A stretch of 64,000 nucleotides of DNA from the NCBI RefSeq assembly GCF_018614195.1, contig NZ_JAGGOT010000031.1, forward strand, positions 50,465-114,464, read 5' to 3'. The notes below the pieces were generated by a model. It did not search any database, was not told the origin of the DNA, and saw only the letters and a program-made list of their open reading frames with translations. Origin of the DNA: Streptomyces sp. ISL-43. Lineage in GTDB: Bacteria; Actinomycetota; Actinomycetes; Streptomycetales; Streptomycetaceae. Each line of letters opens with the position of its first letter. Position 1 is the first letter of the stretch. Positions 39,875-48,782 of this stretch are shown piece after piece. The position numbers were made by a program, and so were the translations under genes.

Positions 39875-42609
39875 GTCGCCATCCCCAGATAGGCCTCGGT
39901 CAACCGGTCCGTCTCCACCTCGGAGCGCGGGCCGCACCAGGAGACCCGGCCCTGGGAGAGGTAGGCGACGGTGTCGGCGATCCCGAGGATCTCGGCCGCC
40001 TTCTCCTCCACCAGCAGCAGCGCGGTCCCGGCGTCACGGAGCTCGGTGAGCAGCCCGTACACCTCGTCCACCACGCGCGGGGCCAGCCCGAGCGAGGGCT
40101 CGTCCGCGATCAGGACCTCGGGCGGGCGCTGCAGCAGCGGAGCGAGGGCCAGCATCTGCTGCTCCCCGCCGGACAGCGCGCCGGCGGCGACGGAGCGCCG
40201 CTCGCGGAGCCGGGGGAACCGGTCGTAGACGGCGTCCCGCTCGTCCCCGTCCCTCAGATAGAGGGCAAGGTTCTCCTCGATGCTGAGCGCGGGGAAGATC
40301 CCCCGCCCCTCGGGCGCGAGCAGCACTCCGGCCCGGGAGCGCCGTACGGCACCGTCGCGCGTGGCGTCCCGCCCGTTCACGTGGACGGCTCCGCCGATGA
40401 CGGGCAGCGCCCCGGCCGCCACCCGGCAGGCGGTGCTCTTCCCGGCCCCGTTGGGCCCGAGCACCGCCAGGATCTCCCCCCGCCGCACGACGAGATCCAC
40501 CCCGTGCAACACGAGTCCGCCGTCGTAGCCCGCCGTCACGCCGCGCAGCTCCAGGGCGGGGGTTGGCGCGGCCCCTGCGGGGGGCTCGTCCCCCGCGGGG
40601 CCCACCCCGACCCCGCCGCCTGCCCTGGCCGCGGGAAGGACTCCGGCTCCGGCTCGGGCCCCGGCTCCGGCCCCGGCTGCGGTCACGGGACCGGCCGCGG
40701 CCGCGGTCCGGCGTTTCGCCAACCGCACCGGAACGGCCGCGCAATACCCGTCCGGATCGTTGGCCAAGGCCAACCCCGCCAGCCCGAACAGGATCACCGG
40801 CAGATGCGCCGACTCCGTCACGTAGTCCGCCATGACCCGCGGAGCGACCGCGAAGACCAGCCCCGCCACCACCGCGTACTGCGGCCGCCGGACCCCCGCC
40901 GCCACGACCACCGCCAGCCACACCAGCCCGGTCATCGCCGTGAAGTCGGTCGCCGTGACGCGGGTGTTGTACGAGGCGTACATCACGCCCCCGAACCCGG
41001 CAAGCCCCGCCGACAGCGTGAACAGCAGCAGCTTGGTCCGCAGCACGGACACGCCGGAGGCCATCGCGGCCGCGGGAGCCGACCGTACGGCGAGCATCGC
41101 CCGTCCCGACGGCGAGTTCCGCAGCGCGCTCAGCCCGGCCGCGACGAGGGCGACCAGGACCACGAGTGCCACTCCCAGCGCCCGGTCGTCGGAGAGGTCC
41201 ACCGGCCCGATCACGGGCCGCGGGATCGACCACCCCGAGTCCCCGTTGCGCAGCCACCGCATCTGGAACAGCACCTGGTCCGCGAGGAAGGCCAGCGCCA
41301 GCGTCGCCAGCGCCAGGGACCGCCCGCCGAGGCGCAGCGCGGGCAGCGCGACCAGCGCCCCCAGTACGGCGGCCACGCAGGTCCCGACCGCCAGCGCCGC
41401 GATGAAGGGCCAACCGCGGCTCATCAGCAGCCCGGCCACCAGCGCGGCGCCGGTCACGAAGGTGCCCTGGGCCAGCGAGACCATCGCGCCGAGTCCGGTC
41501 ACCACCGTGAAGGACATGAACACCAGGGCCAGCGCGAGCCCTTGAGCGAGGAGCCCGCTCCAGAACGGCGTGGTCACGGTGTAGAACGCGACGCCCAGGG
41601 CCACGCCCAGCGCGGCCCACACCCCCCACCGCCGTCCCCACGCGGCCCCGGCCAGGTGGTCCACCGAGGCCGTGTCCACCGCGGCGGTCCCGGCGGCGCG
41701 CGCCCGCCGGGTGAGGACGAGCAGCCCGCCGAAGAGGATCAGGAAGGGCACGGCCGTCCTGAACCCGGTGATGGAGTCGGCGAAGGAGGCGTAGCCGACG
41801 ACCAGGTTCTGCAGCACCCCCAGACCCAGCCCGCCGGCGAACGCGAGGGGGACGGAGGCGAACCGCCCGATCACGGCCGCCGTGGCCGACACGAACAGGA
41901 ACAGTGTGAAGTCGTGCGCCGACAGCCCCAGCAGCGGCGTCGCCAGCACCCCGGCCAGCCCGGCCAGTCCCGACGCGATCATCCACGCCACCGACGACAG
42001 CCGGTCGGCGTCGATCCCGCGCAGTTCGGTGAGCGAGCGGTTGTCGACGGCGGCCCGCAGCCGCAGCCCCAGCCGGGTGTGCCGCATCAGCACCCACAGG
42101 GCCACCGCGACAAGGGCCGTGGCCACCCAGGTGATCAGCTGGTCGGAGTCGATGCCGACGTCGGCGGTGAGCTGCCAGGACTCGGCGGGGCTCGGCCCCA
42201 CCCCCGGCAGCCCGAACTGGTTCTCCGCCGGCTTGAGCGGGGCGCCCGCCTCGGCCAGCAGTTCCACCGCCCAGAGACCGGCCGCCGGCAGCGCCACCAG
42301 CAGGCCGATGGTCGCGACGATCTGCGCCGTTTCGCCGACCTGCGCGAGCCGCCTGAACATCAGCCGGTCCAGCGCCCACCCGAGCCCGGGTGCCAGTACG
42401 AGGACCACCAGCAGCGCCGCCGGGACGGCCGGCCAGCCCAGCCCGGAGTGCAGTTCGTAGAAGGTGAGCGCGCACAGGTAGGCGGTGGCCCCGTGCGCGA
42501 AGTTGAACAGTCCGGACGCCGAGTACGACAGCACCAGCCCGGTGGCGAGCAGTGCGTACAGGGCGCCGGACACCAGACCGCTCAGTACGAAGGCGAGCAG
42601 ATCTCCCAT
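39871..42609 (-). CDS. LivH-LivM-LivF triple fusion: two permeases plus ATPase
   Basis: 912 residues in one frame. (1) 1-305: LivH-type permease (LLATGLVLSYSASGLFNFAH, RAAVDNRSLTELRGIDADRL). (2) 330-635: LivM-type permease (TGLGAMVSLAQGTFVTGAAL, LLLFTLSAGLAGFGGVMYAS). (3) Ala/Gly-rich linker 640-685. (4) 690-912: LivF-type ATPase (GPNGAGKSTACRVAAGALP, LLAPEGRGIFPALSIEENL, LSGGEQQMLALAPLL, LIADEPSLGL). In most bacteria these are three genes. Start ATG 42609, downstream of the receptor gene by 16 nt. With LivG (39101) and the lipoprotein (42626) it makes a complete HAAT importer. Confidence 0.93.
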   Translation of the reverse strand: MGDLLAFVLSGLVSGALYALLATGLVLSYSASGLFNFAHGATAYLCALTFYELHSGLGWPAVPAALLVVLVLAPGLGWALDRLMFRRLAQVGETAQIVATIGLLVALPAAGLWAVELLAEAGAPLKPAENQFGLPGVGPSPAESWQLTADVGIDSDQLITWVATALVAVALWVLMRHTRLGLRLRAAVDNRSLTELRGIDADRLSSVAWMIASGLAGLAGVLATPLLGLSAHDFTLFLFVSATAAVIGRFASVPLAFAGGLGLGVLQNLVVGYASFADSITGFRTAVPFLILFGGLLVLTRRARAAGTAAVDTASVDHLAGAAWGRRWGVWAALGVALGVAFYTVTTPFWSGLLAQGLALALVFMSFTVVTGLGAMVSLAQGTFVTGAALVAGLLMSRGWPFIAALAVGTCVAAVLGALVALPALRLGGRSLALATLALAFLADQVLFQMRWLRNGDSGWSIPRPVIGPVDLSDDRALGVALVVLVALVAAGLSALRNSPSGRAMLAVRSAPAAAMASGVSVLRTKLLLFTLSAGLAGFGGVMYASYNTRVTATDFTAMTGLVWLAVVVAAGVRRPQYAVVAGLVFAVAPRVMADYVTESAHLPVILFGLAGLALANDPDGYCAAVPVRLAKRRTAAAAGPVTAAGAGAGARAGAGVLPAARAGGGVGVGPAGDEPPAGAAPTPALELRGVTAGYDGGLVLHGVDLVVRRGEILAVLGPNGAGKSTACRVAAGALPVIGGAVHVNGRDATRDGAVRRSRAGVLLAPEGRGIFPALSIEENLALYLRDGDERDAVYDRFPRLRERRSVAAGALSGGEQQMLALAPLLQRPPEVLIADEPSLGLAPRVVDEVYGLLTELRDAGTALLLVEEKAAEILGIADTVAYLSQGRVSWCGPRSEVETDRLTEAYLGMAT

Positions 42610-42625
42610 GCCGTTTCCCGGCCCG

Positions 42626-43888
42626 CTACTTGAAGGGGATGGGCTCGTAGCACTTGAACGGTACGGAGACCTCGTACGCGCCGTTCTTCAGCTGGACGAG
42701 TGCGCCGCAGCCGAAGCTGTCCTTCTGGCCCTTGGGCTCCGAGCGGTCGCCGACGAGGGTGGCGGTGTCGGAGAAGCCCTGCGCGGCGGCCTGGAAGGAC
42801 TCGACGGTCAGGTCCTTCCCGGCCTTCTTCGCGATGGACACGAACAGGTCGGCGGACATGTACCCGGTCATCATGTGCATGTTGAGCGGCACGTCCTGCC
42901 CGCCGGACGCGGCCTTGATGTCGGCCTTGAACTGGGCCATCTTCGGGTCGGTCGACTCGAAGGGCTCGAACTGCAGCAGGACGTGCACGCCGTCGAGGGC
43001 CTGCTTGGTGGCGTCCTTGGCGAGCAGGCCGGGGTCGTAGTCGGTCGGGTCGGAGAGCAGCCCCTTGTACCCGCTGCGCTTGAGCGAGGTGAACAGCCCG
43101 ATGTTGTTGGGGGTCTGCATGACGGAGACGACCGCGTCCGGGGCCTTGCCGTCGTTGCTCTCGAGGATCTCCTTGACGTAGGCCGACCAGTCGCTCGGCA
43201 CGGCGGTGCCGGGCACCGAGGCCTTGGCGTAGGCGACCTTGAACCCGGCGCTGGTGAAGCCCTGTTGGAAGGTGCGCACGCCGAACTTCCCGGCGTCGCT
43301 GTCGTTGGCGATGATCGCGACGGACTTGCCCTGGGCCCCGCCGAGTACCTTGCCGATGCCCTCGGGCCAGGTCTGGTTGATGGTGCCGCCGGGGGTGGGG
43401 ACGAGGCAGCCGTTGAACCCGTAGATGTACTTGGGGCCGCAGAAGGACGGGAGCGTGCCCCAGCCGAAGGTGGGGACCTTCTCCTGCTCCAGGAAGTCGG
43501 CGCCGGAGAAGGTGACCGAGCTCATGGGGGAGACCGCGAAGACCTTGTCCTGCTGGACGAGCTTGCGGGCCGCGGCCAGGTTCTTGGCCGGGTCCTGGCC
43601 GTCGTCCTCGGCGCCGATGTAGTCGATCTTCCGTCCGTTGACGCCGCCCTCGGCGTTGGCTCTCATGTAGCGGGCCTTCGCTCCGAGGTCGGTGTCCTTC
43701 TTGCTGTAGCCGCTGGCGCTCGTCATGGACACGATGCCGCCGACCTTGATCGCGTCGGCGCTCACCCCGCGGGAGTTGCCGGTGTTCCCGGGCTTGTCGG
43801 GGGAGGAGCCGTTGGAGGCGGAGTTGCAGGCGGAGACGAGTGCGAGAGTCGCCGCCGCGGCGGCCAGGGTGCGGATCGGTCGCAACAT
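42626..43888 (-). CDS. ABC transporter substrate-binding lipoprotein (Liv/HAAT type)
   Basis: 420 residues. Lipoprotein signal MLRPIRTLAAAAATLALVSA-C with lipid-anchored Cys21, then a Ser/Gly/Asn linker. The periplasmic-binding type I fold follows: IKVGGIVSMTSASGYSKKDT, GGVNGRKIDYIGAEDDGQD, FAVSPMSSVTFSGADFLEQE, KSVAIIANDSDAGKFGVRTF, VSVMQTPNNIGLFTSLKRSG. GGAGG lies 9 nt before the ATG at 43888. Together with the following fusion and LivG it forms one operon, driven by a promoter overlapping two TGACG-N3-CGTCA operators. Confidence 0.92.
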   Translation of the reverse strand: MLRPIRTLAAAAATLALVSACNSASNGSSPDKPGNTGNSRGVSADAIKVGGIVSMTSASGYSKKDTDLGAKARYMRANAEGGVNGRKIDYIGAEDDGQDPAKNLAAARKLVQQDKVFAVSPMSSVTFSGADFLEQEKVPTFGWGTLPSFCGPKYIYGFNGCLVPTPGGTINQTWPEGIGKVLGGAQGKSVAIIANDSDAGKFGVRTFQQGFTSAGFKVAYAKASVPGTAVPSDWSAYVKEILESNDGKAPDAVVSVMQTPNNIGLFTSLKRSGYKGLLSDPTDYDPGLLAKDATKQALDGVHVLLQFEPFESTDPKMAQFKADIKAASGGQDVPLNMHMMTGYMSADLFVSIAKKAGKDLTVESFQAAAQGFSDTATLVGDRSEPKGQKDSFGCGALVQLKNGAYEVSVPFKCYEPIPFK

Positions 43889-43918
43889 GTGTGGATCCCC
43901 TCCGGTCGGAATCCCCGC

Positions 43919-43947
43919 ATTCTGTGCGTGACCTGACGCATCGTCAA
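43919..43947 (-). promoter_or_regulatory. Promoter of the Liv-type operon
   Basis: Minus strand: TTGACG (43947-43942), 17 nt, CAGAAT (43924-43919). The -35 overlaps the promoter-proximal TGACG palindrome, so a repressor bound there would block RNA polymerase. Confidence 0.65.
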
Positions 43948-43980
43948 TATCAATGACCAAGTGAAGTGACGATGCGTCAG
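43933..43980. promoter_or_regulatory. Two copies of palindrome TGACG-N3-CGTCA (14-bp inverted repeat)
   Basis: CTGACGCATCGTCA (43933-43946) and TGACGATGCGTCAG (43967-43980) are perfect inverse copies, 20 bp apart. Each contains the 13-bp palindrome TGACG-CAT/ATG-CGTCA. Centre-to-centre distance is 34 bp, about three helical turns, allowing two dimers on one face of the DNA. Confidence 0.75.
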
Positions 43981-44011
43981 ATGTGAGAGGAGGGAGTCCT
44001 CCCGGGTGTGG

Positions 44012-45835
44012 TCAGGACTGGTAGAGGGCCGCCACCTCCGCCTCGTACGCCTTCTCGATGGCCCGCCGCTTCAGCTTCAGCGAGGGCGTCAGCAGACCCC
44101 GCTCCTCCGTGAACTGCTCGGCCAGGACACGGAACGTACGGATCGACTCGGCCTGGGAGACCAGGGTGTTGGCGGCCACCACCGCCCGGCGGACCTCCGC
44201 CGTCAGGTCGGGGTCGAGCACCAGATCCGCCGCCGGCAGCTGCGGGCGCCCGCGCATCGCCAGCCAGTGCGCGACCCCCTCCATGTCCAGGGTGAGCAGG
44301 GCCGCGATGTACGGCCGGTCGTTGCCCACCAGCACGCACTGCGAGACCAGCGGATGCGAGCGGACCCGTTCCTCCAGGGCGGTCGGCGCGACGCTCTTGC
44401 CGTTGGAGGTCACCAGGATCTCCTTCTTGCGCCCGGTGATCGTGAGGTAGCCGTCCTCGTCGAGGCGCCCCAGGTCCCCGGTGGCCAGCCAGCCGCCCCG
44501 CAGCACCGCCTCGGTGGCCGGCGTGTCGTTGAGGTACCCGGAGAAGACGTGGGCGCCGTGCAGCCAGACCTCCCCGTCGTCGGCGATGTGCACGGTGGCG
44601 CCGGGTATCGGCTTGCCGACGGTCCCGTACTTGGTGGCCCCGGGCGGATTCGCGGTGGCCGCCGCGCACGACTCCGTCAGTCCGTACCCCTCGAACACCG
44701 TGACTCCGGCGCCGTCGAAGAACAGCCCGAGCCGGCGCGACATCGCGGAACCGCCCGACATGGCGTGCCGCACCCGCCCGCCCAGCGCCTCGCGGACCTT
44801 CCCGTACACCAGCTTCTCGAAGAGCTGGTGCTCCATGCGCAGCTTGGCCGAAGGCCCGGGCCCCATGTCGAACGCCTTCTGCTCGCGCGCCTCCGCGTAC
44901 CGTACGGCCACATCCACCGCCCGGTCGAAGGGTCCGGTCCTGCCCTCGGACTCGGCCTTGCGGCGGGCGGCGGCGAAGACCTTCTCGAAGACGTAGGGGA
45001 CCCCGAGCACGAACGTCGGGCGGAACGCGGCGAGATCCGGCAGCAACTCGGCCGCCGCGAGCACCGGTTGGTGCCCGAGCTTCACCCGGGAGCGGACGGC
45101 CGCCACCTCCACCATCCGCCCGAAGACGTGGGCGAGCGGCAGGAACAGCAGGGTGGAGGGCTGCTCGCCCGGCCCGGCCTGGAAGACGGACTCCCAGCGG
45201 GTGACCATGGTGTCGGCCTCGAACATGAAATTGCCGTGGGTCAGCACGCAGCCCTTGGGGCGGCCCGTGGTCCCCGAGGTGTAGATGACGGTGGCCGTCG
45301 CGTCGGGCGTCACCGCCCCCCGGTGGCGGTGCACCACGTCCTCGGAGACCTGCCGGCCGTCCTCGGACAGGGCGTCCACCGCGCCCGCGTCCAGCTGCCA
45401 GAGCAGGCGCAGGCGGGGCAGCCGCTCGATGACCGAGCCCACGGTCATGGCCTGGTCCTCGTCCTCGACCACGCAGGCCGTGCACTCGGAGTCGTACAGG
45501 ATCCAGTGCACCTGCTCGGTGGAGGAGGTGGGGTAGACCGGGACGGGCTGGGCGCCGATCGCCCACAGGGCGAAGTCGAAGAGGGTCCACTCGTACCGGG
45601 TACGGGACATGATCGCGACCCGGTCCCCGAAGCGGATGCCGTGCGCGAGCAGCCCCTGGGCCAGTCGCGTGACCTCGGCGGCCAGTTCGCCCGCGGTCAC
45701 GTCCTGCCAGACCCCGCCGGTCTTGCGGCCGAGCACGACCCGGCCGGGGTCCTCGCGGGCGTTCCGGAAGACGGCATCGGCCAGACCGCCGACGGGTGAG
45801 CCCGTGACGACGGGTGGGACGGTGATCTCGCGCAA
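44012..45835 (-). CDS. AMP-dependent synthetase / long-chain acyl-CoA ligase (FadD type)
   Basis: 607 residues. ATP-binding P-loop YTSGTTGRPKG (185-195); core motifs VFEGYGLTESCAAATANPPG and DDGEVWLHGAHVFSGYLNDT; LATGDLGRLDEDGYLTITGR; catalytic Lys region TSNGKSVAPTALEERVRSHP. Length and motifs fit FadD15-like long-chain ligases. TTG start at 45835 with GAGGAG 8 nt upstream. It lies upstream of the Liv-type importer on the same strand, 123 nt from it, suggesting that the imported compound may be a carboxylic acid activated to its CoA ester (inference). Confidence 0.92.
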   Translation of the reverse strand: MREITVPPVVTGSPVGGLADAVFRNAREDPGRVVLGRKTGGVWQDVTAGELAAEVTRLAQGLLAHGIRFGDRVAIMSRTRYEWTLFDFALWAIGAQPVPVYPTSSTEQVHWILYDSECTACVVEDEDQAMTVGSVIERLPRLRLLWQLDAGAVDALSEDGRQVSEDVVHRHRGAVTPDATATVIYTSGTTGRPKGCVLTHGNFMFEADTMVTRWESVFQAGPGEQPSTLLFLPLAHVFGRMVEVAAVRSRVKLGHQPVLAAAELLPDLAAFRPTFVLGVPYVFEKVFAAARRKAESEGRTGPFDRAVDVAVRYAEAREQKAFDMGPGPSAKLRMEHQLFEKLVYGKVREALGGRVRHAMSGGSAMSRRLGLFFDGAGVTVFEGYGLTESCAAATANPPGATKYGTVGKPIPGATVHIADDGEVWLHGAHVFSGYLNDTPATEAVLRGGWLATGDLGRLDEDGYLTITGRKKEILVTSNGKSVAPTALEERVRSHPLVSQCVLVGNDRPYIAALLTLDMEGVAHWLAMRGRPQLPAADLVLDPDLTAEVRRAVVAANTLVSQAESIRTFRVLAEQFTEERGLLTPSLKLKRRAIEKAYEAEVAALYQS

Positions 45836-46043
45836 GGACCCGCTCCTCTCCGCACAGCGCGGTGACGCTACCCCAGCCCTCCCCGTCGTTGATCAACGGG
45901 CGAAGACCTCCACAAGACCTCCCCAGCCGGTGGCTCAGGCCGTGACCACGGAGATGTCGAAGCCCGTCCCCGCGCGGCCGCGGTCGCGGGCCGGGGCGTG
46001 CAGGCCGGGGCCGGGGCGGAGCTTTGGCGGTCGCGGGCCCCGG

Positions 46044-46895
46044 CTACGTGGCCCGCGTCAGGCGGTCCGCGCCGGAGAGGATCGCCGCCGCCAGCGCTTC
46101 GGCGGCGGCCGATACCCGGGGGCCGCGCAGCAGTGCGAACTCCACCGAGCCGAGGTCCGGCAGGCCGCCCACCCGGACCAGCCCCGGCGGGATCAGGCCC
46201 CGGGTGTGGGCCATGACGCCCAGCCCCGCTCTGGCCGCCGCGATCAGACCGCTGAGGCTGCCGCTCGTACAGGCGATCCGCCAGGGCCGGCCGTCGGCCT
46301 GCAGTACGTCCAGCGCCCGCGCCCGCGTGATCCCCGGCGGCGGGAAGACGATCAGCGGAACCGGCCGGTCCGGGTCCACCCGCAGGCCCTCCGCCCCGAT
46401 CCACACCATCCGGTCCCGCCACACCAGCCGTCCCCGCTCGTCGGCGTCCCCGCGCCGCTTGGCGAGTACGAGGTCCAGCCGCCCCGCGTCCAGCCGCTCG
46501 TGCAAGGTCCCCGACAGCTCCACCGACAGCTCCAGCTCCACCTCGGGGTGCTCGTGCCGGAACGCCTCCAGGATCTCCGGCAGGCGGGTCAGTACGAAGT
46601 CCTCCGAGGCGCCGAAGCGCAGCCGGCCCCGGATCCGGGTGCCCGCGAAGAAGGCCGCCGCGCGCTCGTGCGCCTCCAGGATCGAGCGGGCGAATCCGAG
46701 CAGCGCCTCGCCGTCCTCCGTGAGCTCCACGCTGTGCGTGTCGCGCAGGAAGAGCGGCCGGCCCGTGGCCTCCTCCAGCCGCCGTACGTGCTGGCTGACC
46801 GTGGACTGCCGGACACCGAGCCGGGCGGCGGCCTGCGTGAAGCTCAGCGTCTGGGCGACGGTGAGGAAGGTGCGCAGCTGGACGGGGTCGTACAT
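46044..46895 (-). CDS. LysR family transcriptional regulator
   Basis: 283 residues. N-terminal wHTH LRTFLTVAQTLSFTQAAARL, GVRQSTVSQHVRRLEEATGR, PLFLRDTHSVELTEDGEALL, then the two-lobed effector domain (LRFGASEDFVLTRLPEILEA, LDLVLAKRRGDADERGRLVW). The gene is divergent from a BASS-type transporter, the usual arrangement for regulator and target. An inverted repeat GTCATC-N9-GATGAC lies 18 nt upstream of its start, a likely autoregulatory site. Effector unknown. Confidence 0.92.
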   Translation of the reverse strand: MYDPVQLRTFLTVAQTLSFTQAAARLGVRQSTVSQHVRRLEEATGRPLFLRDTHSVELTEDGEALLGFARSILEAHERAAAFFAGTRIRGRLRFGASEDFVLTRLPEILEAFRHEHPEVELELSVELSGTLHERLDAGRLDLVLAKRRGDADERGRLVWRDRMVWIGAEGLRVDPDRPVPLIVFPPPGITRARALDVLQADGRPWRIACTSGSLSGLIAAARAGLGVMAHTRGLIPPGLVRVGGLPDLGSVEFALLRGPRVSAAAEALAAAILSGADRLTRAT

Positions 46896-46912
46896 GCCGC
46901 CCAGCCTAGAGG

Positions 46913-46933
46913 GTCATCGCGTTTCGTGATGAC
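46913..46933. promoter_or_regulatory. Candidate LysR operator GTCATC-N9-GATGAC
   Basis: Six-base arms GTCATC and GATGAC spaced by 9 bp give a T-N11-A style LysR box (21 bp in all), 18 nt in front of the lysR ATG and about 50 nt before the divergent transporter's first possible start. Confidence 0.55.
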
Positions 46934-47030
46934 AGTCACCACGGTGTGCGGGTTTCCCGATCACCGTTCCACCCCCGAACATGGGAAGGACCCCTGCCCG
47001 CACCCGGGCGGCAGCATCAGAGACAGCACC

Positions 47031-47088
<58 letters not shown>

Positions 47089-48207
47089 GTGAGCACCCCC
47101 ATGCGCCGCCCGCACATCCCCGCCTGGCTCCCCGCGGACCCGTTCATCATGGGTCTGCTCGCCACCGTCGCCATCGCCGCCCTGCTCCCCGCCCGCGGCG
47201 CGGCCGCCCCGCTGGCCGAGGCCGCCTCCACCGGAGCGGTGGCGCTGCTCTTCTTCCTCTACGGCGCCCGGCTCTCCACCCGCGAGGCCCTCGACGGCCT
47301 GCGCCACTGGCGGCTCCACCTCACCGTGCTCGCCTGCACCTTCGTCCTCTTCCCCCTCCTCGGCCTCGCCGCCCACGCCCTGGTCCCCACCCTCCTCACC
47401 CCCTCCCTCTACAGCGGCCTGCTCTTCCTCTGCCTGGTCCCCTCGACCATCCAGTCCTCCATCGCCTTCACCTCGATCGCCCGGGGCAACGTCCCCGCCG
47501 CGATCTGCGCCGGCTCCTTCTCCAGCCTCATCGGCATCTTCCTCACCCCCCTCCTCGCCGCCGGCCTGCTCGGCAACAGCGCCGGCGGGTTCTCCCTCGA
47601 CTCGGTGCTGAAGATCGTCCTCCAGCTCCTCCTGCCCTTCCTCCTCGGCCAGGCCCTGCGCCGCTGGGTCGGCGGCTTCCTCGTCCGCAACAAGAAGGTC
47701 CTGGGCTACGTCGACCGCGGCTCGATCCTGCTCGTCGTCTACACCGCCTTCAGCGCGGGCATGGTCGCCGGGATCTGGCACCAGGTCAGCGTCGCGCGCC
47801 TCGGCGCGCTGATGGTGGTGGAGGCGGTCGTCCTCGCCGTGATGCTCCTGGCCACCTGGTACGGGGCCAAGCGCCTGGGGTTCGACCGCGAGGACCGGAT
47901 CGCCATCCAGTTCGCGGGGTCGAAGAAGAGCCTGGCCGCCGGACTCCCCATGGCCAGCGTGCTGTTCGGCGCGCAGGCGAGCCTCGCCGTGCTGCCGCTG
48001 ATGCTCTTCCACCAGATGCAGCTGATGGTCTGCGCGGTCCTGGCCCGGCGTCGCGCCCAGGACACCCAGGACACCCAGAACGCCCAGGACGCCGACGAGG
48101 CCGCGGGGGACACCGGCGCCGAACTCCCCGGTGGAGCCGAACTCCCCGCCGACCATGTGGCGGAGGTCTCCCACACCGCTCAACACCCCGCCCCGCAGGC
48201 CCGGTAA
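47089..48207 (+). CDS. Bile acid:sodium symporter (BASS/YfeH-like) family transporter
   Basis: 372 residues with eight to ten membrane segments (FIMGLLATVAIAALLP, LHLTVLACTFVLFPLLGLA, LLFLCLVPSTIQSSIAF, LLPFLLGQALRRWVGG). The BASS signature VPSTIQSSIAFTSIARGN corresponds to the sodium-site region. C-terminal 50 residues are hydrophilic with a 9-bp-encoded QDT repeat. GTG 47089 starts just before MRRPHIPAWLP, where the fold begins, but has no Shine-Dalgarno; ATG 46981 would add a poly-His/Pro/Gln stretch. Divergent from LysR, probably its target. Substrate: organic anion, unknown. Confidence 0.82.
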   Translation: MSTPMRRPHIPAWLPADPFIMGLLATVAIAALLPARGAAAPLAEAASTGAVALLFFLYGARLSTREALDGLRHWRLHLTVLACTFVLFPLLGLAAHALVPTLLTPSLYSGLLFLCLVPSTIQSSIAFTSIARGNVPAAICAGSFSSLIGIFLTPLLAAGLLGNSAGGFSLDSVLKIVLQLLLPFLLGQALRRWVGGFLVRNKKVLGYVDRGSILLVVYTAFSAGMVAGIWHQVSVARLGALMVVEAVVLAVMLLATWYGAKRLGFDREDRIAIQFAGSKKSLAAGLPMASVLFGAQASLAVLPLMLFHQMQLMVCAVLARRRAQDTQDTQNAQDADEAAGDTGAELPGGAELPADHVAEVSHTAQHPAPQAR

Positions 48208-48216
48208 CGTGCGGCG

Positions 48217-48648
48217 GTGACCTGGATACGCCCGCTCTCCGCCCACGCCGAACGCCCCTGCACCCTGGTGGTCTGCCGGGGCTGCTGCTGCGGCGACCCC
48301 CGCAAGAACCCCGGCACCGACCACGCGGGTCAACTGGCCCGGCTGCGCGAGGCCGCCGCGGCCTCCGGGGGCCGCCTGGCCGTCCGTACGACCGACTGCC
48401 TCGGGCCGTGCGCACAGGCCAACGTCATCGTGGTGCAGCCCACCACCGAGGCCCGCCGCCGGGGTGCCCGCGCCGCCTGGTTCGGCTGGGCCCTCGACGA
48501 CACCGCCACCGACGAGATCATCGCCTGGGCCGAGTCGGGCGGCCCCGGAGCCACCCCGGTCCCGCCGACCCTCGACCTCCACCGCATCGACCCGCCGACC
48601 CCCAAGCCGGCCAAGCCCGCCTCCCGCCGAGGCCGCAGGGGGCGGTGA
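48217..48648 (+). CDS. Thioredoxin-like [2Fe-2S] ferredoxin domain protein
   Basis: 143 residues. TLVVCRGCCCGD (Cys20, 23-25) and TTDCLGPCAQANV (Cys61, Cys65) match the thioredoxin-like 2Fe-2S ferredoxin fold; four of these cysteines should bind the cluster. An ending of about 40 residues is Pro/Arg-rich. GTG start at 48217, 10 nt after the transporter stop, so likely cotranscribed with it. The 3' end runs into a 16-bp tandem repeat. A partner for FdhD-type redox chemistry is possible but the FdhD gene is convergent. Confidence 0.82.
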   Translation: MTWIRPLSAHAERPCTLVVCRGCCCGDPRKNPGTDHAGQLARLREAAAASGGRLAVRTTDCLGPCAQANVIVVQPTTEARRRGARAAWFGWALDDTATDEIIAWAESGGPGATPVPPTLDLHRIDPPTPKPAKPASRRGRRGR

Positions 48649-48736
48649 CGCCACCGTCCGTTGACGCCACCGTCCGTTGACGTCACCGTCCGTTGACGTC
48701 ACCGCCCGTTGACGTCACCGTCCGTTGACGTCACCC
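48646..48736. repeat. 16-bp tandem repeat, about 5.6 copies (TGACGTCACCGTCCGT)
   Basis: Five full units and a partial sixth, differing at one or two bases (GCC/GTC, GTC/GCC). The repeat begins at the stop codon of the ferredoxin gene and fills most of the space before the convergent fdhD end. Each unit contains a TGACGTCA-like palindrome and TTGACG. Confidence 0.92.
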
Positions 48737-48782
48737 TGCTGCCCGGCACCCTCGCCCTCGGCCCCACCCCCGCGGCGGCGCC

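Noticed and set aside
39101..45835. Biosynthetic gene cluster around the acyl-CoA ligase and KAS III
   Set aside because: The ligase belongs with a transporter and the KAS III is alone 4 kb away; no PKS/NRPS or tailoring genes are present.
48646..48736. Possible CRISPR-like array
   Set aside because: The units are contiguous 16-mers without unique spacers, and no cas genes are nearby; it is a simple tandem repeat.
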